From the NCBI GenBank assembly GCA_965204165.1, contig OZ241969.1, forward strand, positions 620,001 through 684,000: DNA of 64,000 nt, given 5' to 3'. Position numbers and translations under genes: made by a program. The DNA is from VYFG01 sp965204165 (GTDB lineage: Bacteria > Pseudomonadota > Gammaproteobacteria > Arenicellales > Poriferihabitantaceae). This document shows positions 53,783 through 62,849 of this stretch, piece by piece; position 1 is the first letter of the stretch; each line of letters begins with the position of its first letter. The notes below the pieces were generated by a model. That model was given only the letters and a program-made list of their open reading frames with translations. It searched no databases and was not told where the DNA came from.

Positions 53783-55018
53783 ATGCCAACTGTCATTCTT
53801 CGCGCCTGGGCCCTGATGCTGGGGATCCTGCTGCTCATGGTCGGCAACGGTCTGCAGGGAACGCTGCTCGGCATTCGCGGGACCCTGGAGGAGATCGACG
53901 CGTCCTGGATGGGCGTCATCATGGCCGCCTATTTCATCGGCTTCCTCGGCGGCTCCCGGGTCACGCCGGTGCTGCTCAGGCGGGTGGGCCACGTGCGGGT
54001 GTTCGCCGCGCTGGGCTCCCTGGTGTCGGCCGCCTTCATCCTCTACGCCGCCATTGTGGACCCATTGTTCTGGCTCGCCATGCGGCTGGTGGTGGGTTTC
54101 TGTTTCTCGGGACTGTATGTGGTCGCCGAAAGCTGGATCAACGACATGGCCAGCAACGAAACCCGCGGCCAGGTTCTGTCGCTGTACATCCTGATCCAGA
54201 TGACGGGCCTGGTGACCGGCCAGCTCCTGCTGAACGTGGCGGACCCCTCCGGTTACACGCTGTTCGTGCTGATTTCGGTGCTGGTATCCGTTTCCTTCGC
54301 GCCGATCCTGCTGTCCGTATCGCCGACGCCGGTATATTCCACCGCGCGGCCGATGTCCCTGCGTGAGCTGATGGGCGCATCTCCCCTGGGCTGCGTCGGG
54401 GTGTTCCTCTTGGGCGGCGTTTTCTCGGCCCTGCTCGGGATGTCCTCGATCTACGGCGTCCAGCGCGGCCTGACCGTCAGGGAAATCTCCTGGTTCGTGA
54501 CGGCCATCTACATCGGCGGCGTGATGATGCAGTACCCGGTGGGTTGGGTTTCGGACCGGATGGACCGCCGTCTCCTGGTCGTGATCATGACCGCCCTGGC
54601 TACGCTGTTCTCGGTCGCCGGCATGTTCGGGCAATCCGTCTGGTGGCTGCTGGCCATGGCCTTCTGCCTCGGCGCCGCCGTCAATCCCCTGTACCCCCTG
54701 CTGCTGGCGTACACCAACGACCGCCTGTCGACGGAACAGATGGCTTCCGCCTCAGGCGGGCTGATGTTCATCAACGGCGTGGGCGCCATGGGCGGCCCCG
54801 TGGCAGTCGGCATCCTGATCAACCGGATGGGGCCGAACGGATTCTTCCTGTTTCTCGCCGCGCTCACGGCTCTCGTATGCCTGTACAGCCTGTACCGGAT
54901 GTCGCGCAGCGAGCCGGTGGCGGTGGCCGACACCCATTCCTATATCCCGGTCACCGCGGCCACGACCCCGGTGGCGGTGGAGATGGCCGCAGAGGCCGCC
55001 ATGGCCGAAGAGGAATAG
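53783..55018 (+). CDS. MFS transporter (YcaD-like)
   Basis: This is a 411-residue protein with 12 predicted helices. It has 'GSRVTPVLLRRVGHVRVFAA' after helix 2 (MFS motif A region) and 'RLVVGFCFSGLYVVAESWIN' in the middle, the YcaD-like marker. The hydrophilic tail is Ala/Glu-rich. The cargo is unknown. It diverges from the fadH-like gene. Confidence 0.88.
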   Translation: MPTVILRAWALMLGILLLMVGNGLQGTLLGIRGTLEEIDASWMGVIMAAYFIGFLGGSRVTPVLLRRVGHVRVFAALGSLVSAAFILYAAIVDPLFWLAMRLVVGFCFSGLYVVAESWINDMASNETRGQVLSLYILIQMTGLVTGQLLLNVADPSGYTLFVLISVLVSVSFAPILLSVSPTPVYSTARPMSLRELMGASPLGCVGVFLLGGVFSALLGMSSIYGVQRGLTVREISWFVTAIYIGGVMMQYPVGWVSDRMDRRLLVVIMTALATLFSVAGMFGQSVWWLLAMAFCLGAAVNPLYPLLLAYTNDRLSTEQMASASGGLMFINGVGAMGGPVAVGILINRMGPNGFFLFLAALTALVCLYSLYRMSRSEPVAVADTHSYIPVTAATTPVAVEMAAEAAMAEEE

Positions 55019-55124
55019 ACCGGCCGTACCGTCCATGCGGCTGTCCCGACGGGGCAGCCTGTCCATCCGCCCCCGGATGGCGGATGCCATCCCCGCCGGC
55101 CGCTGCCGGACACGGGGCATATTC

Positions 55125-55140
55125 TTTACCGAAATTTTAC
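55125..55140. promoter_or_regulatory. Candidate CpxR box (tandem TTTAC)
   Basis: TTTAC at 55125-55129 and again at 55136-55140, separated by 6 bases, is the reverse complement of GTAAA-N6-GTAAA. The known CpxR pattern is GTAAA-N(4-8)-GTAAA. It lies about 97 bp upstream of the CpxP/Spy-like gene and close to cpxR, so feedback control by CpxR is likely. Confidence 0.6.
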
Positions 55141-55236
55141 GCCCCATTAACCCCGTGTTTGCACCGGCAGGACCAAAATGACCCCATCGGAAAAGCATGA
55201 AATATGCCAAATGAAACGAAACGGAGGACTTGAACA

Positions 55237-55749
55237 ATGAACCAACGGAACATTGCCAAAGCATCCATTCTCATGGCCGTCATCCTGGGCATGGGCACGG
55301 TCTTCGCCGGGAGCCACAACAAGCACGGTGGGATTGACCGGGGTTACCATCACCGTCACGACCACCTTGACGGCATGCTTGGAGACCGCGGCACGAAACA
55401 TCCGGCAGTGCATGCCACCGAGGATCTCGAGGTGACCGAAGCCCAGCTCGATACCCTGAAAAAGATCCTCGAGAACCGACGGCAACAGCAGGGCAACCAT
55501 CAGCAGGCCCGCCGCGGGCTGATGCTGGAAGTCCTGGCGCTGGACCCCACGGCAGAGGATTTTGACGAACGGGCAGCGATACTGGCGGATCGCGTTGCCG
55601 CAGTGGCAAGGGACCGGGCCCTGGAGCTGACCGGAGTCCTGAAACAGGTGGCAACCGTGCTCACTCCCGAGCAGATCCGGGAGATGCAACAGATCATGGA
55701 AGCAGGGATGGCCCTACATAACCATAATGGACCGAAGGATGGTGTTTGA
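55237..55749 (+). CDS. CpxP/Spy-like periplasmic stress protein
   Basis: This is a 170-residue protein with a signal peptide (hydrophobic about residues 8-22, cleavage near 'VFAGSH'), a His-rich stretch after it ('YHHRHDHLDG'), and helical repeats with the LTxxQ-type motifs 'LEVTEAQLDTL' and 'LTPEQIREMQQI'. Such proteins bind misfolded envelope proteins or dampen CpxA. The His-rich segment may bind metal. It has an intrinsic terminator behind it and lies upstream of cpxR, as in many gammaproteobacteria. Confidence 0.82.
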   Translation: MNQRNIAKASILMAVILGMGTVFAGSHNKHGGIDRGYHHRHDHLDGMLGDRGTKHPAVHATEDLEVTEAQLDTLKKILENRRQQQGNHQQARRGLMLEVLALDPTAEDFDERAAILADRVAAVARDRALELTGVLKQVATVLTPEQIREMQQIMEAGMALHNHNGPKDGV

Positions 55750-55762
55750 TTTACCTCTTCTC

Positions 55763-55791
55763 GACAGGCCCGCTTCGGCGGGTCTTTTTTT
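55763..55791 (+). terminator. Rho-independent terminator after the CpxP/Spy-like gene
   Basis: AGGCCCGC-TTCG-GCGGGTCT forms an 8-bp stem (one G-U pair) with a stable TTCG tetraloop, followed directly by seven Ts. It separates the cpxP-like gene from cpxR. Confidence 0.9.
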
Positions 55792-55811
55792 CGTCCGCAC
55801 GGTCCGGTCGG

Positions 55812-55817
55812 TATAAT
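55812..55817 (+). promoter_or_regulatory. -10 box of a cpxR promoter
   Basis: A perfect TATAAT lies 40 bp upstream of the cpxR start, just after the terminator of the preceding gene. The -35 region is weak. Confidence 0.4.
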
Positions 55818-55856
55818 ATTCGCGGTCACACTCCGCAATGTCCGCATGATCACGCC

Positions 55857-56561
55857 ATGACCCAGAACCTCCGAATACTGATCGCCGACGACGACAGCAT
55901 ATTGACGGACATGCTGTCTGAATACCTGGAAGAGGAGGGATTCGCCGTGGAATGCACCGCCACGGGGCTCGAAACGGTGCAGGCCGTTGCCCACGACACC
56001 CCGGACCTGGTGGTGCTGGATATCATGATGCCCGAATTGAGCGGCATCGAGGCGCTGAAGGAAATCCGGCGGCATACCGACATTCCCGTGATCATGCTGA
56101 CTGCCCGGGGCGATGATCTCGACCGGATCCTGGGGCTTGAACTCGGGGCGGACGACTACCTCGGAAAACCCTGCAATCCGCGGGAGCTGCTGGCCCGGAT
56201 CCGCGCCGTGCTGCGGCGCAGCGGGGGCAGCATTTCACCGCCGGACCGGGACCTGGTACTGGGCGACCTCGGGCTGTATCCCGGAACCCGGCGCACCACG
56301 GTGATGGGGAACGATGTCTGCCTGACCCAGACCGAGTTCGATCTGTTGTACCTGCTGCTTTCCACACCGGACCAGGTGGTTACCAAGGCGGACATGTCGC
56401 TCCATGTCCTGGACAAGCCGATTTCTCAGTGGGACCGCAGCATCGATGTCCATATCAGCAACCTGCGCAGGAAAATCGGCCTGCACGAGGACGGCAGCGA
56501 GCGGATTCGCACCCTGCGCGGCAGCGGCTATCTCTATGTCTCGCAGGCCCAGGCGCCGTGA
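55857..56561 (+). CDS. cpxR: OmpR-family response regulator (CpxR-like)
   Basis: This 234-residue regulator has a receiver domain with the acidic pocket 'IADDDS', the phosphorylated Asp in 'LVVLDIMMPELSG', Thr in 'VIMLTARGDD' and Lys in 'DYLGKPCNPREL'. A winged-helix output domain follows ('CLTQTEFDLLYLL', 'SIDVHISNLRRKIG'). I use the ATG at 55857. The neighbouring CpxP-like gene and cpxA order support the name. Its partner kinase is truncated here. Confidence 0.87.
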   Translation: MTQNLRILIADDDSILTDMLSEYLEEEGFAVECTATGLETVQAVAHDTPDLVVLDIMMPELSGIEALKEIRRHTDIPVIMLTARGDDLDRILGLELGADDYLGKPCNPRELLARIRAVLRRSGGSISPPDRDLVLGDLGLYPGTRRTTVMGNDVCLTQTEFDLLYLLLSTPDQVVTKADMSLHVLDKPISQWDRSIDVHISNLRRKIGLHEDGSERIRTLRGSGYLYVSQAQAP

Positions 56562-56947
56562 AGTCGCTGTTTTTCAGGATTCTGGCACTGTTACTGGGAT
56601 GTTCCCTGGTGGTGGTGCTGATTTCCTTCCTTCTGTTCCACTGGATCGACCGGGAACTGGAGCCAGGCGGGGAACGGGTGCGTTCGATGATCAGGGAGGC
56701 CGCCCAGGAACTGGTACACGACTATCACGATGGCGACATCGAAAGGGCCATCAGCCGGCTGGACCGGTTCAACGTGCGCGCCTGGATTGAAGATGACCGC
56801 GGCCGTCCGCTGACCCATCCCGGCGTGCCGTCCGGGATCCGGAACCAGATCCGGGAGTTTCCCCAGATCATCTATCCCACCAAAATCTTTTTTCATAAAG
56901 ACAATATCGAAAATTTAGGAAATATCGTATTTATATCAATAACTTAA
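56558..56947 (+). pseudogene. cpxA: Truncated sensor kinase (CpxA-like), N-terminal part only
   Basis: Starting from GTG 56558, which overlaps the cpxR stop (GTGA), about 108 residues resemble a CpxA-type sensor: one membrane helix ('FFRILALLLGCSLVVVLISF') and the start of the periplasmic domain. At about 56880 the sequence turns AT-rich and runs to a stop at 56947 with no further similarity. The second helix, HAMP, His-kinase and ATPase domains are missing from the window, so no signalling is possible from this copy. Confidence 0.75.
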
Positions 56948-57021
56948 AAATTAACACCTAGTCCTACTGAAACTCCCCGTTTAATCCGTAATATGATCGC
57001 AATCAGAAAAAATCAATTCTA

Positions 57022-57038
57022 GCACTATGCAATAGTGC
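57022..57038. repeat. Small perfect hairpin
   Basis: GCACTAT-GCA-ATAGTGC forms a 7-bp stem with a 3-base loop directly before the first copy of the 32-bp repeat. Confidence 0.7.
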
Positions 57039-57213
57039 GCATTTCGTACGCCTTCGGTCGAGCCGTGATGGGACTGCGACAGTAAACGCCGTTGGCTTGA
57101 GAGCGTCAAAGAAAACGCCGCATTAACAGCTATTTAAGGTCGAAAACATGCTTTTATCACGGCTCCACCGAAGGCTTACCGCATTTCCGTACGCGTTCGG
57201 TCGAACCGTAATG
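57039..57213. repeat. Imperfect 32-33 bp direct repeat with an inverted partial copy
   Basis: Copy 1 (57039-57070) and copy 2 (57181-57213) begin GCATTT and share TACGC-TTCGGTCGA-CCGT-ATG with few mismatches. An inverted version of the central part (57157-57173 against 57052-57068) matches 16 of 17 bases. The arrangement could be recombinase-binding arms, a MITE-like remnant or a promoter-control site. Confidence 0.65.
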
Positions 57214-57577
57214 AAATGGCCTCCGACCCTGGAGTTTCCTACCGGTTGAGGATGCGATATGTGCATGCGGGCAAATATCGGCGGCACGCCAGGCTCGGAG
57301 CGCTGATCGACGACGGCGAGTGCGTCGTCATAGACTGGCTCGACGAAATCGCGTCGACCGGGCCAGACGGCTCAATCGATGCGGTGTTGGGGTAGCTTTC
57401 CAAATTTAACTAACCACCCTTCATCCTGTCCTGCAGGGAAGCCGACTGGATGGGCGCCGCATACCCAGGGTACTAGTGAAGTACGACTCTCCGGCCAGTT
57501 GGCGACGAATCTCCTGCACGAGCATTCGGGGCTGTGATTACGGTTTTTACAGCCGTAGTGATAAGGAGCCTGAGGTC

Positions 57578-58240
57578 ATGACGAGAACTGTCACGCTGTA
57601 CTATCCAATCCATGCACCGGACGGGCAGCCTTTCTTTACTGAAAGCGGTCCCTTGTCGGCGTATGTGGATGAGGGCTCGGTCGATGCCCCTGCAAAGATC
57701 GGCGTCAATCCTTGGGGCGATGATTACAAGCACGATGTTGCCAAACGTCACCTCGAATACCTGAGCGGTGAATTGGAGCCTAGTGGCTGGCTTGAAGCGG
57801 ACGATGCTAACCGGAACCCGTACATCCTGACCGTCGATGGGCATGTCCGGCTTACGGAACTGGAAGACAGGGACACCGGTTCATCGTGCGCCTTCGTCGC
57901 GATGTGGTTTGACTGCTCCATGGACGAAGCTTGGGAAAGAGGGATCAAGCCAGGCATCGAGGATTCGGGACATAGCTCGGTCCGCATCGGCAAGACCGAG
58001 TTCAACGACATGACCAGCGATGAGATCATTGCCGAAATCTGGCGGCCTCGTTTCCTAGTGGCGGTCTTTATGCTGGACGGGGACAGGGGGTGCGGCGGTA
58101 TCGACTACGAAGTCGGGTTCACGCACGGACTCGGTTTGCCGGTGATCCTCACATGCCGCAAGTACGCGATCGACAAGAGGCTGGTCCACTTTGACGCTCG
58201 GCAGTACAATCACATCGCATGGACAACGCCGGAAGAGTAG
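57578..58240 (+). CDS. Protein with NDT/TIR-like (nucleoside deoxyribosyltransferase-like) C-terminal domain
   Basis: This 220-residue protein has an unrecognised N-terminal 105 residues followed by a Rossmann-like domain: 'CAFVAMWFDCSMDEAWERGI', 'EIWRPRFLVAVFMLDG', and 'GIDYEVGFTHGLGLPVILTC'. The last stretch mirrors the (x)-E-(L/V)-G-x-A-x-x-L-G-x-P-V motif in which nucleoside deoxyribosyltransferases hold the catalytic Glu; related domains act as NAD-cleaving effectors. TAAGGAG precedes the ATG. Its location in an orphan-rich island suggests a defence role, which is inference. Confidence 0.65.
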   Translation: MTRTVTLYYPIHAPDGQPFFTESGPLSAYVDEGSVDAPAKIGVNPWGDDYKHDVAKRHLEYLSGELEPSGWLEADDANRNPYILTVDGHVRLTELEDRDTGSSCAFVAMWFDCSMDEAWERGIKPGIEDSGHSSVRIGKTEFNDMTSDEIIAEIWRPRFLVAVFMLDGDRGCGGIDYEVGFTHGLGLPVILTCRKYAIDKRLVHFDARQYNHIAWTTPEE

Positions 58241-58616
58241 CGAAAGCGCGTCGCCGCGACCATCGGAGACGGACCGAATACGGAAGGATGACGCTGCGCT
58301 ATCCGGTTCTACACCTACTCGGTGGCACCCGGCGAACTCCGGCGAACATGTTCACTTTGAAGCCGACGTCGATACATGGAAGGTGCTGATAATCTTGCCG
58401 ATTGAAGTCTAGACCACATGGCCCACAACCTGCCCGTTTATGGAAGGCACTTGAGGTGTCCGGTTCGGCTTCTACGCGGTCGCGCACCCTCGGCGATCTA
58501 TGGCAATCGGAAGGGTCAGCGATGATGGCGGGATTCGGGATGTGGCCCGAGGGACTGCCAGTGCTTGCAGAACGCAGGAGAGGAGACAATTACGTTCCGA
58601 ATGGCGGGTCGAACCG
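58241..58616. other. Gap before the 752-residue orphan gene
   Basis: About 375 bp with no gene I can support. A GGAGAGGAG stretch near 58577-58585 looks like a ribosome-binding site, but it is 30 bp from the chosen ATG, so the start of the next gene could differ. Confidence 0.4.
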
Positions 58617-60875
58617 ATGACGAAGAAGTCGACTCCGAAATGCAGTGACACCGCCAGATTCGAGGCAATCCTTGAACGGGTGATCGCGGCCACGGGAGCA
58701 CCCAATCGGCGTATCCCCACCAGCGAGATGGTGCAACTCACCGGCGCACGCAGCCCGAAGGGCCTCGGATCAAGGCTCAGGAGGCTGCTCGAAGCTTGTC
58801 TCGTGTCGGAACATATCGCCGTAGGCGACGCCGTCAAGATTCAAGGCAGCGGGATAGCGCGCGGGTGGGAAGCAGGACCCAAGGCCGAGCGCGCGTTGGC
58901 GCAGTGCAGGGCTGCGAGACGCCTGAACGGCGATCTGCCAGCGCTCGACGTGACACCCGCTGTAGAGGACATCCCAAGCACCGAAGAACGTGGCTGGATG
59001 ACGGTTCGAGTGCTGCGCGAGCAACGGCGCTGGTTCTTGTACACCGGAGGAATTCTCGAACTCCGAGACACCATCGACGCGATGCCGGAATTCCTGGAGG
59101 GGACGACTAATCGCGGGGAGATATTTGTCGCCGAGCTTCGCCGGGTCGCCGGGGACGAGATGGAGACCCGCGTGCCCGAGATGTTCGGCCTTGGCGGGGC
59201 TCGCACCAGAGGACGGCACGATCTCGACAGGGTGCCGTCGCTCGACGCCTACTACAAAGAACCCATTCGCGCGTGTATCGTGCAAGGACATTGGTGGGAG
59301 CGTGAGACACGAGCCGACGACATCGCAGGGGTGCTGGATACACTCGACAATTTCATGATCGAGTGGGACGAGTGGCGCCCTGCCGAAGGGTTGCCGGCGC
59401 AACGCCATGTCATCGAGATCATGACCGAGGGAGACGGACGGACATGGCTACCACCCCCCGACCTGCGGATGCGCAGGCGCCTGCGGGTGAAGTTCTCCAT
59501 AGACGACGAAACAGCGCAGGCGGAATTCGAGGCGATCCGCGGGCAGGAGAACCTAGCGCTTGAGCAGTGGATCCAAGAAAGAGTCGAAAAAGACCCCCGT
59601 TGGCACGGTGCGGAGCCGATCCTCGTCGAGTACGCAGCCGAGGGCGCGCACCCCGACCCGATGGCGACCACGACACTCCCAGGCCACGGGCCGCATGAGC
59701 CTGTCGTCTGGCGCGGTTGGGACGGTGAATGGTCGTTCAGAGGACCGGGAGGAACCGAGCTGGAGACTGCGGCCGACCGCCACATGGAAAGCGGGAACTG
59801 GACGCGGGCTACCGAACTGCTGCGCGAACTCACGACAATCGAAGGCTGGAACCTGAATGCCGCCGAAGATCTCGCCGTGAGCACCGGGGTGGGGACGACG
59901 AGGATCGAGCGTGAAGGGATCGTGCGAAGCATTGCTGATCGAGGACTCGCCGCACTTGAGCGGGCCGGATTTCGATGGAATCGCGACAAGTTGAGCTGGT
60001 ACGAGATCAAGAATCGACCGTTTCTGCGAAGCTACTTCCAGATGGCCATGATAAAGGAGGGGCAGGAACAGAGCGTTGAATCGCTTCGGATTTACCGGCG
60101 CATCGAACGCGCCACGCGGCCCAGCGATCCCCTCGGCGCTCGATACGAGGTCGCGAGGCTGCTTACGCTGGCAGCCGAATGGCAGGCGCTCTCCCGCCAC
60201 TGCGCACGCCTCCGCGATGATTCCAGAGTAGATGCTGTGATGACAAGCTGGGTGGCTGCAGAGATGACGGGCAACAGCGAAGCGGCCGATGATCGAATGG
60301 AAGAAGCGATGGATATCTGCCCGCTCACGATCTCGCGGGTCATCCGGGGCGGACCTCACACGCCCAGCGACGGCCGCGACGGATACGTGGTCGGCGGGTT
60401 CGACGAAGCGAACCGCCACTGGAACCGTTATCGGGCGTTCTACGAGACCGAGTCAGGACGTACCCTGCGCACTAAGCTCGATGGAAGGTTCCACGCACGA
60501 CGCGAAGGCCACGGAGCCACTCATGCGTGGGGACGCCGGGGTGCCGAGCGAGAGCGCAATATGGCGGAGTATCGGCGCAAGCTCATGACGCTAACGTCTG
60601 TCGACGCACAGATCCGCAATGAATTCTGGGATCTGGCGAGCCGTGTCGAAACTGGAGCCGATCCGTTCGAGATCGACCAGACTCAGGGACGGCTCGGCAT
60701 CACGCGGCGTCGACCGGACGGGTCGACCATGCGGATCGAACTCCTCGGGGGATGGAATGCGTTCTTGGTAGAGACGGAACCGCACGGCGTGATCTTGAGA
60801 CAGTGTAACGCTGAATTCGAGTGGGTGGAGCATGAGATGGAAGCGTGGGAGCGGTCGAGAATAGGCGAAGGCTAG
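58617..60875 (+). CDS. Large orphan protein, winged-helix-like N-terminus and helical repeats
   Basis: The 752-residue product is not recognised. Residues about 10-80 ('RFEAILERVIAATGAPNRR', 'SPKGLGSRLRRLLEACLVSE') look like a winged helix. The middle is acidic and rich in Trp. From about 400 on there are TPR-like helix pairs ('WTRATELLRELTTIEGWNL', 'GARYEVARLLTLAAEWQAL'). No membrane segment or known catalytic motif is visible. The frame stays open upstream to 58500. It follows the NDT/TIR-like gene on the same strand. Confidence 0.6.
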   Translation: MTKKSTPKCSDTARFEAILERVIAATGAPNRRIPTSEMVQLTGARSPKGLGSRLRRLLEACLVSEHIAVGDAVKIQGSGIARGWEAGPKAERALAQCRAARRLNGDLPALDVTPAVEDIPSTEERGWMTVRVLREQRRWFLYTGGILELRDTIDAMPEFLEGTTNRGEIFVAELRRVAGDEMETRVPEMFGLGGARTRGRHDLDRVPSLDAYYKEPIRACIVQGHWWERETRADDIAGVLDTLDNFMIEWDEWRPAEGLPAQRHVIEIMTEGDGRTWLPPPDLRMRRRLRVKFSIDDETAQAEFEAIRGQENLALEQWIQERVEKDPRWHGAEPILVEYAAEGAHPDPMATTTLPGHGPHEPVVWRGWDGEWSFRGPGGTELETAADRHMESGNWTRATELLRELTTIEGWNLNAAEDLAVSTGVGTTRIEREGIVRSIADRGLAALERAGFRWNRDKLSWYEIKNRPFLRSYFQMAMIKEGQEQSVESLRIYRRIERATRPSDPLGARYEVARLLTLAAEWQALSRHCARLRDDSRVDAVMTSWVAAEMTGNSEAADDRMEEAMDICPLTISRVIRGGPHTPSDGRDGYVVGGFDEANRHWNRYRAFYETESGRTLRTKLDGRFHARREGHGATHAWGRRGAERERNMAEYRRKLMTLTSVDAQIRNEFWDLASRVETGADPFEIDQTQGRLGITRRRPDGSTMRIELLGGWNAFLVETEPHGVILRQCNAEFEWVEHEMEAWERSRIGEG

Positions 60876-61447
60876 CCCGACTTAGACCGGCTTGGCGACC
60901 GAATGCATCAGACAGGAGCTTCAGACCCACAGGCTGGTGGTTCAAGCAGGGGCGTCGTGGCGCTTGGATCGAGCACATTGCACCGCAACCCCGCCGGTCG
61001 CGGGGCCGGTGGCGATGCATAGTGGCACATACTTGGATTCCGTTCGATAGTGTGAGTTGGCACCAGTCAGGGATCGGGAGGGAATGTCTACATGGTCGCG
61101 GTAGGATCGCCGGTCACCCGGCGCCCCCTGCACAGATCCGGACTTGAACGTTAATTAAGTCTCCATGCAGGATTCGTCCTGAACCCTTCAGCAATCTCCG
61201 GCACCACAGATCCCGGCTCTCCGATCCGCTTCCGGCAACCATCCAAGCCCCATTCCAACTGGCACGACCTGTCGATAGGTATTTATGCTAGGTTTCTGGC
61301 ATGACTTATAATGGCCAGTATCAGGATCGGTTCGCCCTGATCCCCTTGGTGGGTGTGGCGTTCAATCGGTAGGACAGAAATGTTACGGTGGTGAAAGTGG
61401 TCCCCGCCTGATCAGATGGGCAATCAACTCCATTCGGATAAAGCCGC
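60876..61447. other. Gap without recognisable genes
   Basis: About 570 bp. It contains a GC-rich hairpin, CCCCGC-CGGTC-GCGGGG at 60989-61005, without a T-run. I see no gene. Confidence 0.4.
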
Positions 61448-62560
61448 ATGACAGGAAAAAGTCACAAACAATGGACAGACGAAGCGCAAGCCATACTGCT
61501 AGATCAGGGTTTCATTGTCCATACCAGCGACCACCGGGATTTCGACTTTGAGATAGTTTCCGAGTCTCTCGATCAGCGCAAAATCAAGGTGACATCTCGT
61601 CCCTATGTTTGGAACGAGGTCATAAACAGATCGCCCCGGGATTGGGTCATGTTCCGGGAGCAAAGTGGCTGGTATCTTGTACCCCATAGCGAACTTGTAG
61701 CTGCCTACGGAGAGGCGAAGAACGGCAATCCATTAAGCAGCCGTTCCTGGTTGGTCGATGGATCCTATTCTGGCGCGAATCTAACAATACAAATGCGGCA
61801 GACGTTGGCCAAATACCACCTACCGGGCGCACCAGACAATAAACCTCCTGGAAGCCATGCCCATCCTATATGGGACGAATCTGAACCGCCAGTCATGGAG
61901 CCACGAAGACAGAACCCGAAAGGTTCAGTCCCAATGACCACATCGGGTGTTCCGGTCACAAACGACAGATTGCGGCCTCCCAATTTCGACAGAGATGCCA
62001 TTTTATTGGTGGTTCTGGCTGCCCGCTATTGCCTCATGCCCCATCCGGACGTTGTCAGCCGTTTGGAAGTGGTGCCTTTTCCGGTTATCCGTAATTCCGG
62101 GAAACGTGGAAAAACTGACCTGGTCGATGACCGCACGGTCATGTACGACGACAACACCATTCCCCGATGGGCCATTTTCTGGTCTCATGGGGACGGGAGG
62201 ACAGCACACATCAAGGGATGCAGCATTGCCCATGTCTGGGCAATGCCAAAAGACCCGGACGCGTTCACGAATGTCGCCAATCTGGCAATCATTCCGGAAT
62301 GCCTGGCAAGCCTGACAGACAAGGACGGACCGCTGGTTCCCTTTCTCCAATACCATGCCCAATCGTCATATGGCTGGCGGCCAAAAGACTGTCCTTCCAT
62401 CGAAAAACCACCAGGCTATGATTGCATAAGGTGGAACTATATCGAACCAAGTGACGACCTTGGCGACCCTAACCGCTATATACTGGATCGATTGACGGAA
62501 TCCCGTTCACGGCCCGCCAAATGCATACTTGAACTGATTACGAGGCCCATTGGGAACTGA
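61448..62560 (+). CDS. Hypothetical protein, possible two-domain nuclease
   Basis: This 370-residue protein has an N-terminal region with 'QGFIVHTSDHRDFDFEIVS' followed by 'RKIKVTSRP', which faintly resembles a PD-(D/E)xK arrangement. The C-terminal part has 'CSIAHVWAMPKDPDAFTNVA' and 'NLAIIPECLASLTDKDGP', a Cys/His/Asn layout reminiscent of HNH-like domains in restriction systems. Neither match is firm. The codon use and lower GC match the island and not the upstream operons. Confidence 0.5.
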   Translation: MTGKSHKQWTDEAQAILLDQGFIVHTSDHRDFDFEIVSESLDQRKIKVTSRPYVWNEVINRSPRDWVMFREQSGWYLVPHSELVAAYGEAKNGNPLSSRSWLVDGSYSGANLTIQMRQTLAKYHLPGAPDNKPPGSHAHPIWDESEPPVMEPRRQNPKGSVPMTTSGVPVTNDRLRPPNFDRDAILLVVLAARYCLMPHPDVVSRLEVVPFPVIRNSGKRGKTDLVDDRTVMYDDNTIPRWAIFWSHGDGRTAHIKGCSIAHVWAMPKDPDAFTNVANLAIIPECLASLTDKDGPLVPFLQYHAQSSYGWRPKDCPSIEKPPGYDCIRWNYIEPSDDLGDPNRYILDRLTESRSRPAKCILELITRPIGN

Positions 62561-62849
62561 CCCAGGAATTTCGCCCAGGCTGAACGCAGTCCGCTTGCGT
62601 CGGCAGCCAGCTGCGCACGGTTTTTCCCTGGCGATGTTCTGTCCAACCACAGCATGAATGCTGACAAACAGGCCAATCAAGAGCCGACCTACAGATTTAC
62701 CAACGCCTGACCCTCTGAGTTCGGCTTTCGAGAATAGAACGCTATTCGCCGTTGCCCACAATTCATGTTGCCCATGGCCTGATACCATCAATCCGGATTC
62801 ATTGCCTCGAACGCCGCAACCTGCTCTTAAGGCTGGCGACTACACCCCG

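Larger units (their letters stand above)
56948..57577. other. Non-coding start of the island with hairpin and repeats
   Basis: About 630 bp. It contains a 7-bp hairpin (57022-57038), a 32-33 bp direct repeat (57039-57070 and 57181-57213) and an inverted partial copy (57157-57173). A 47-codon open frame at 57252-57395 encodes 'GALIDDGECVVIDWLDEI' and may be a gene scrap, but I cannot support it. Confidence 0.5.

Noticed and set aside
57252..57395. 47-codon open frame as a toxin or antitoxin gene
   Set aside because: No family match, no partner gene and no well-spaced ribosome-binding site.
60989..61005. GC-rich hairpin as terminator of the 752-residue gene
   Set aside because: No T-run follows and it is more than 100 bp from the stop codon.
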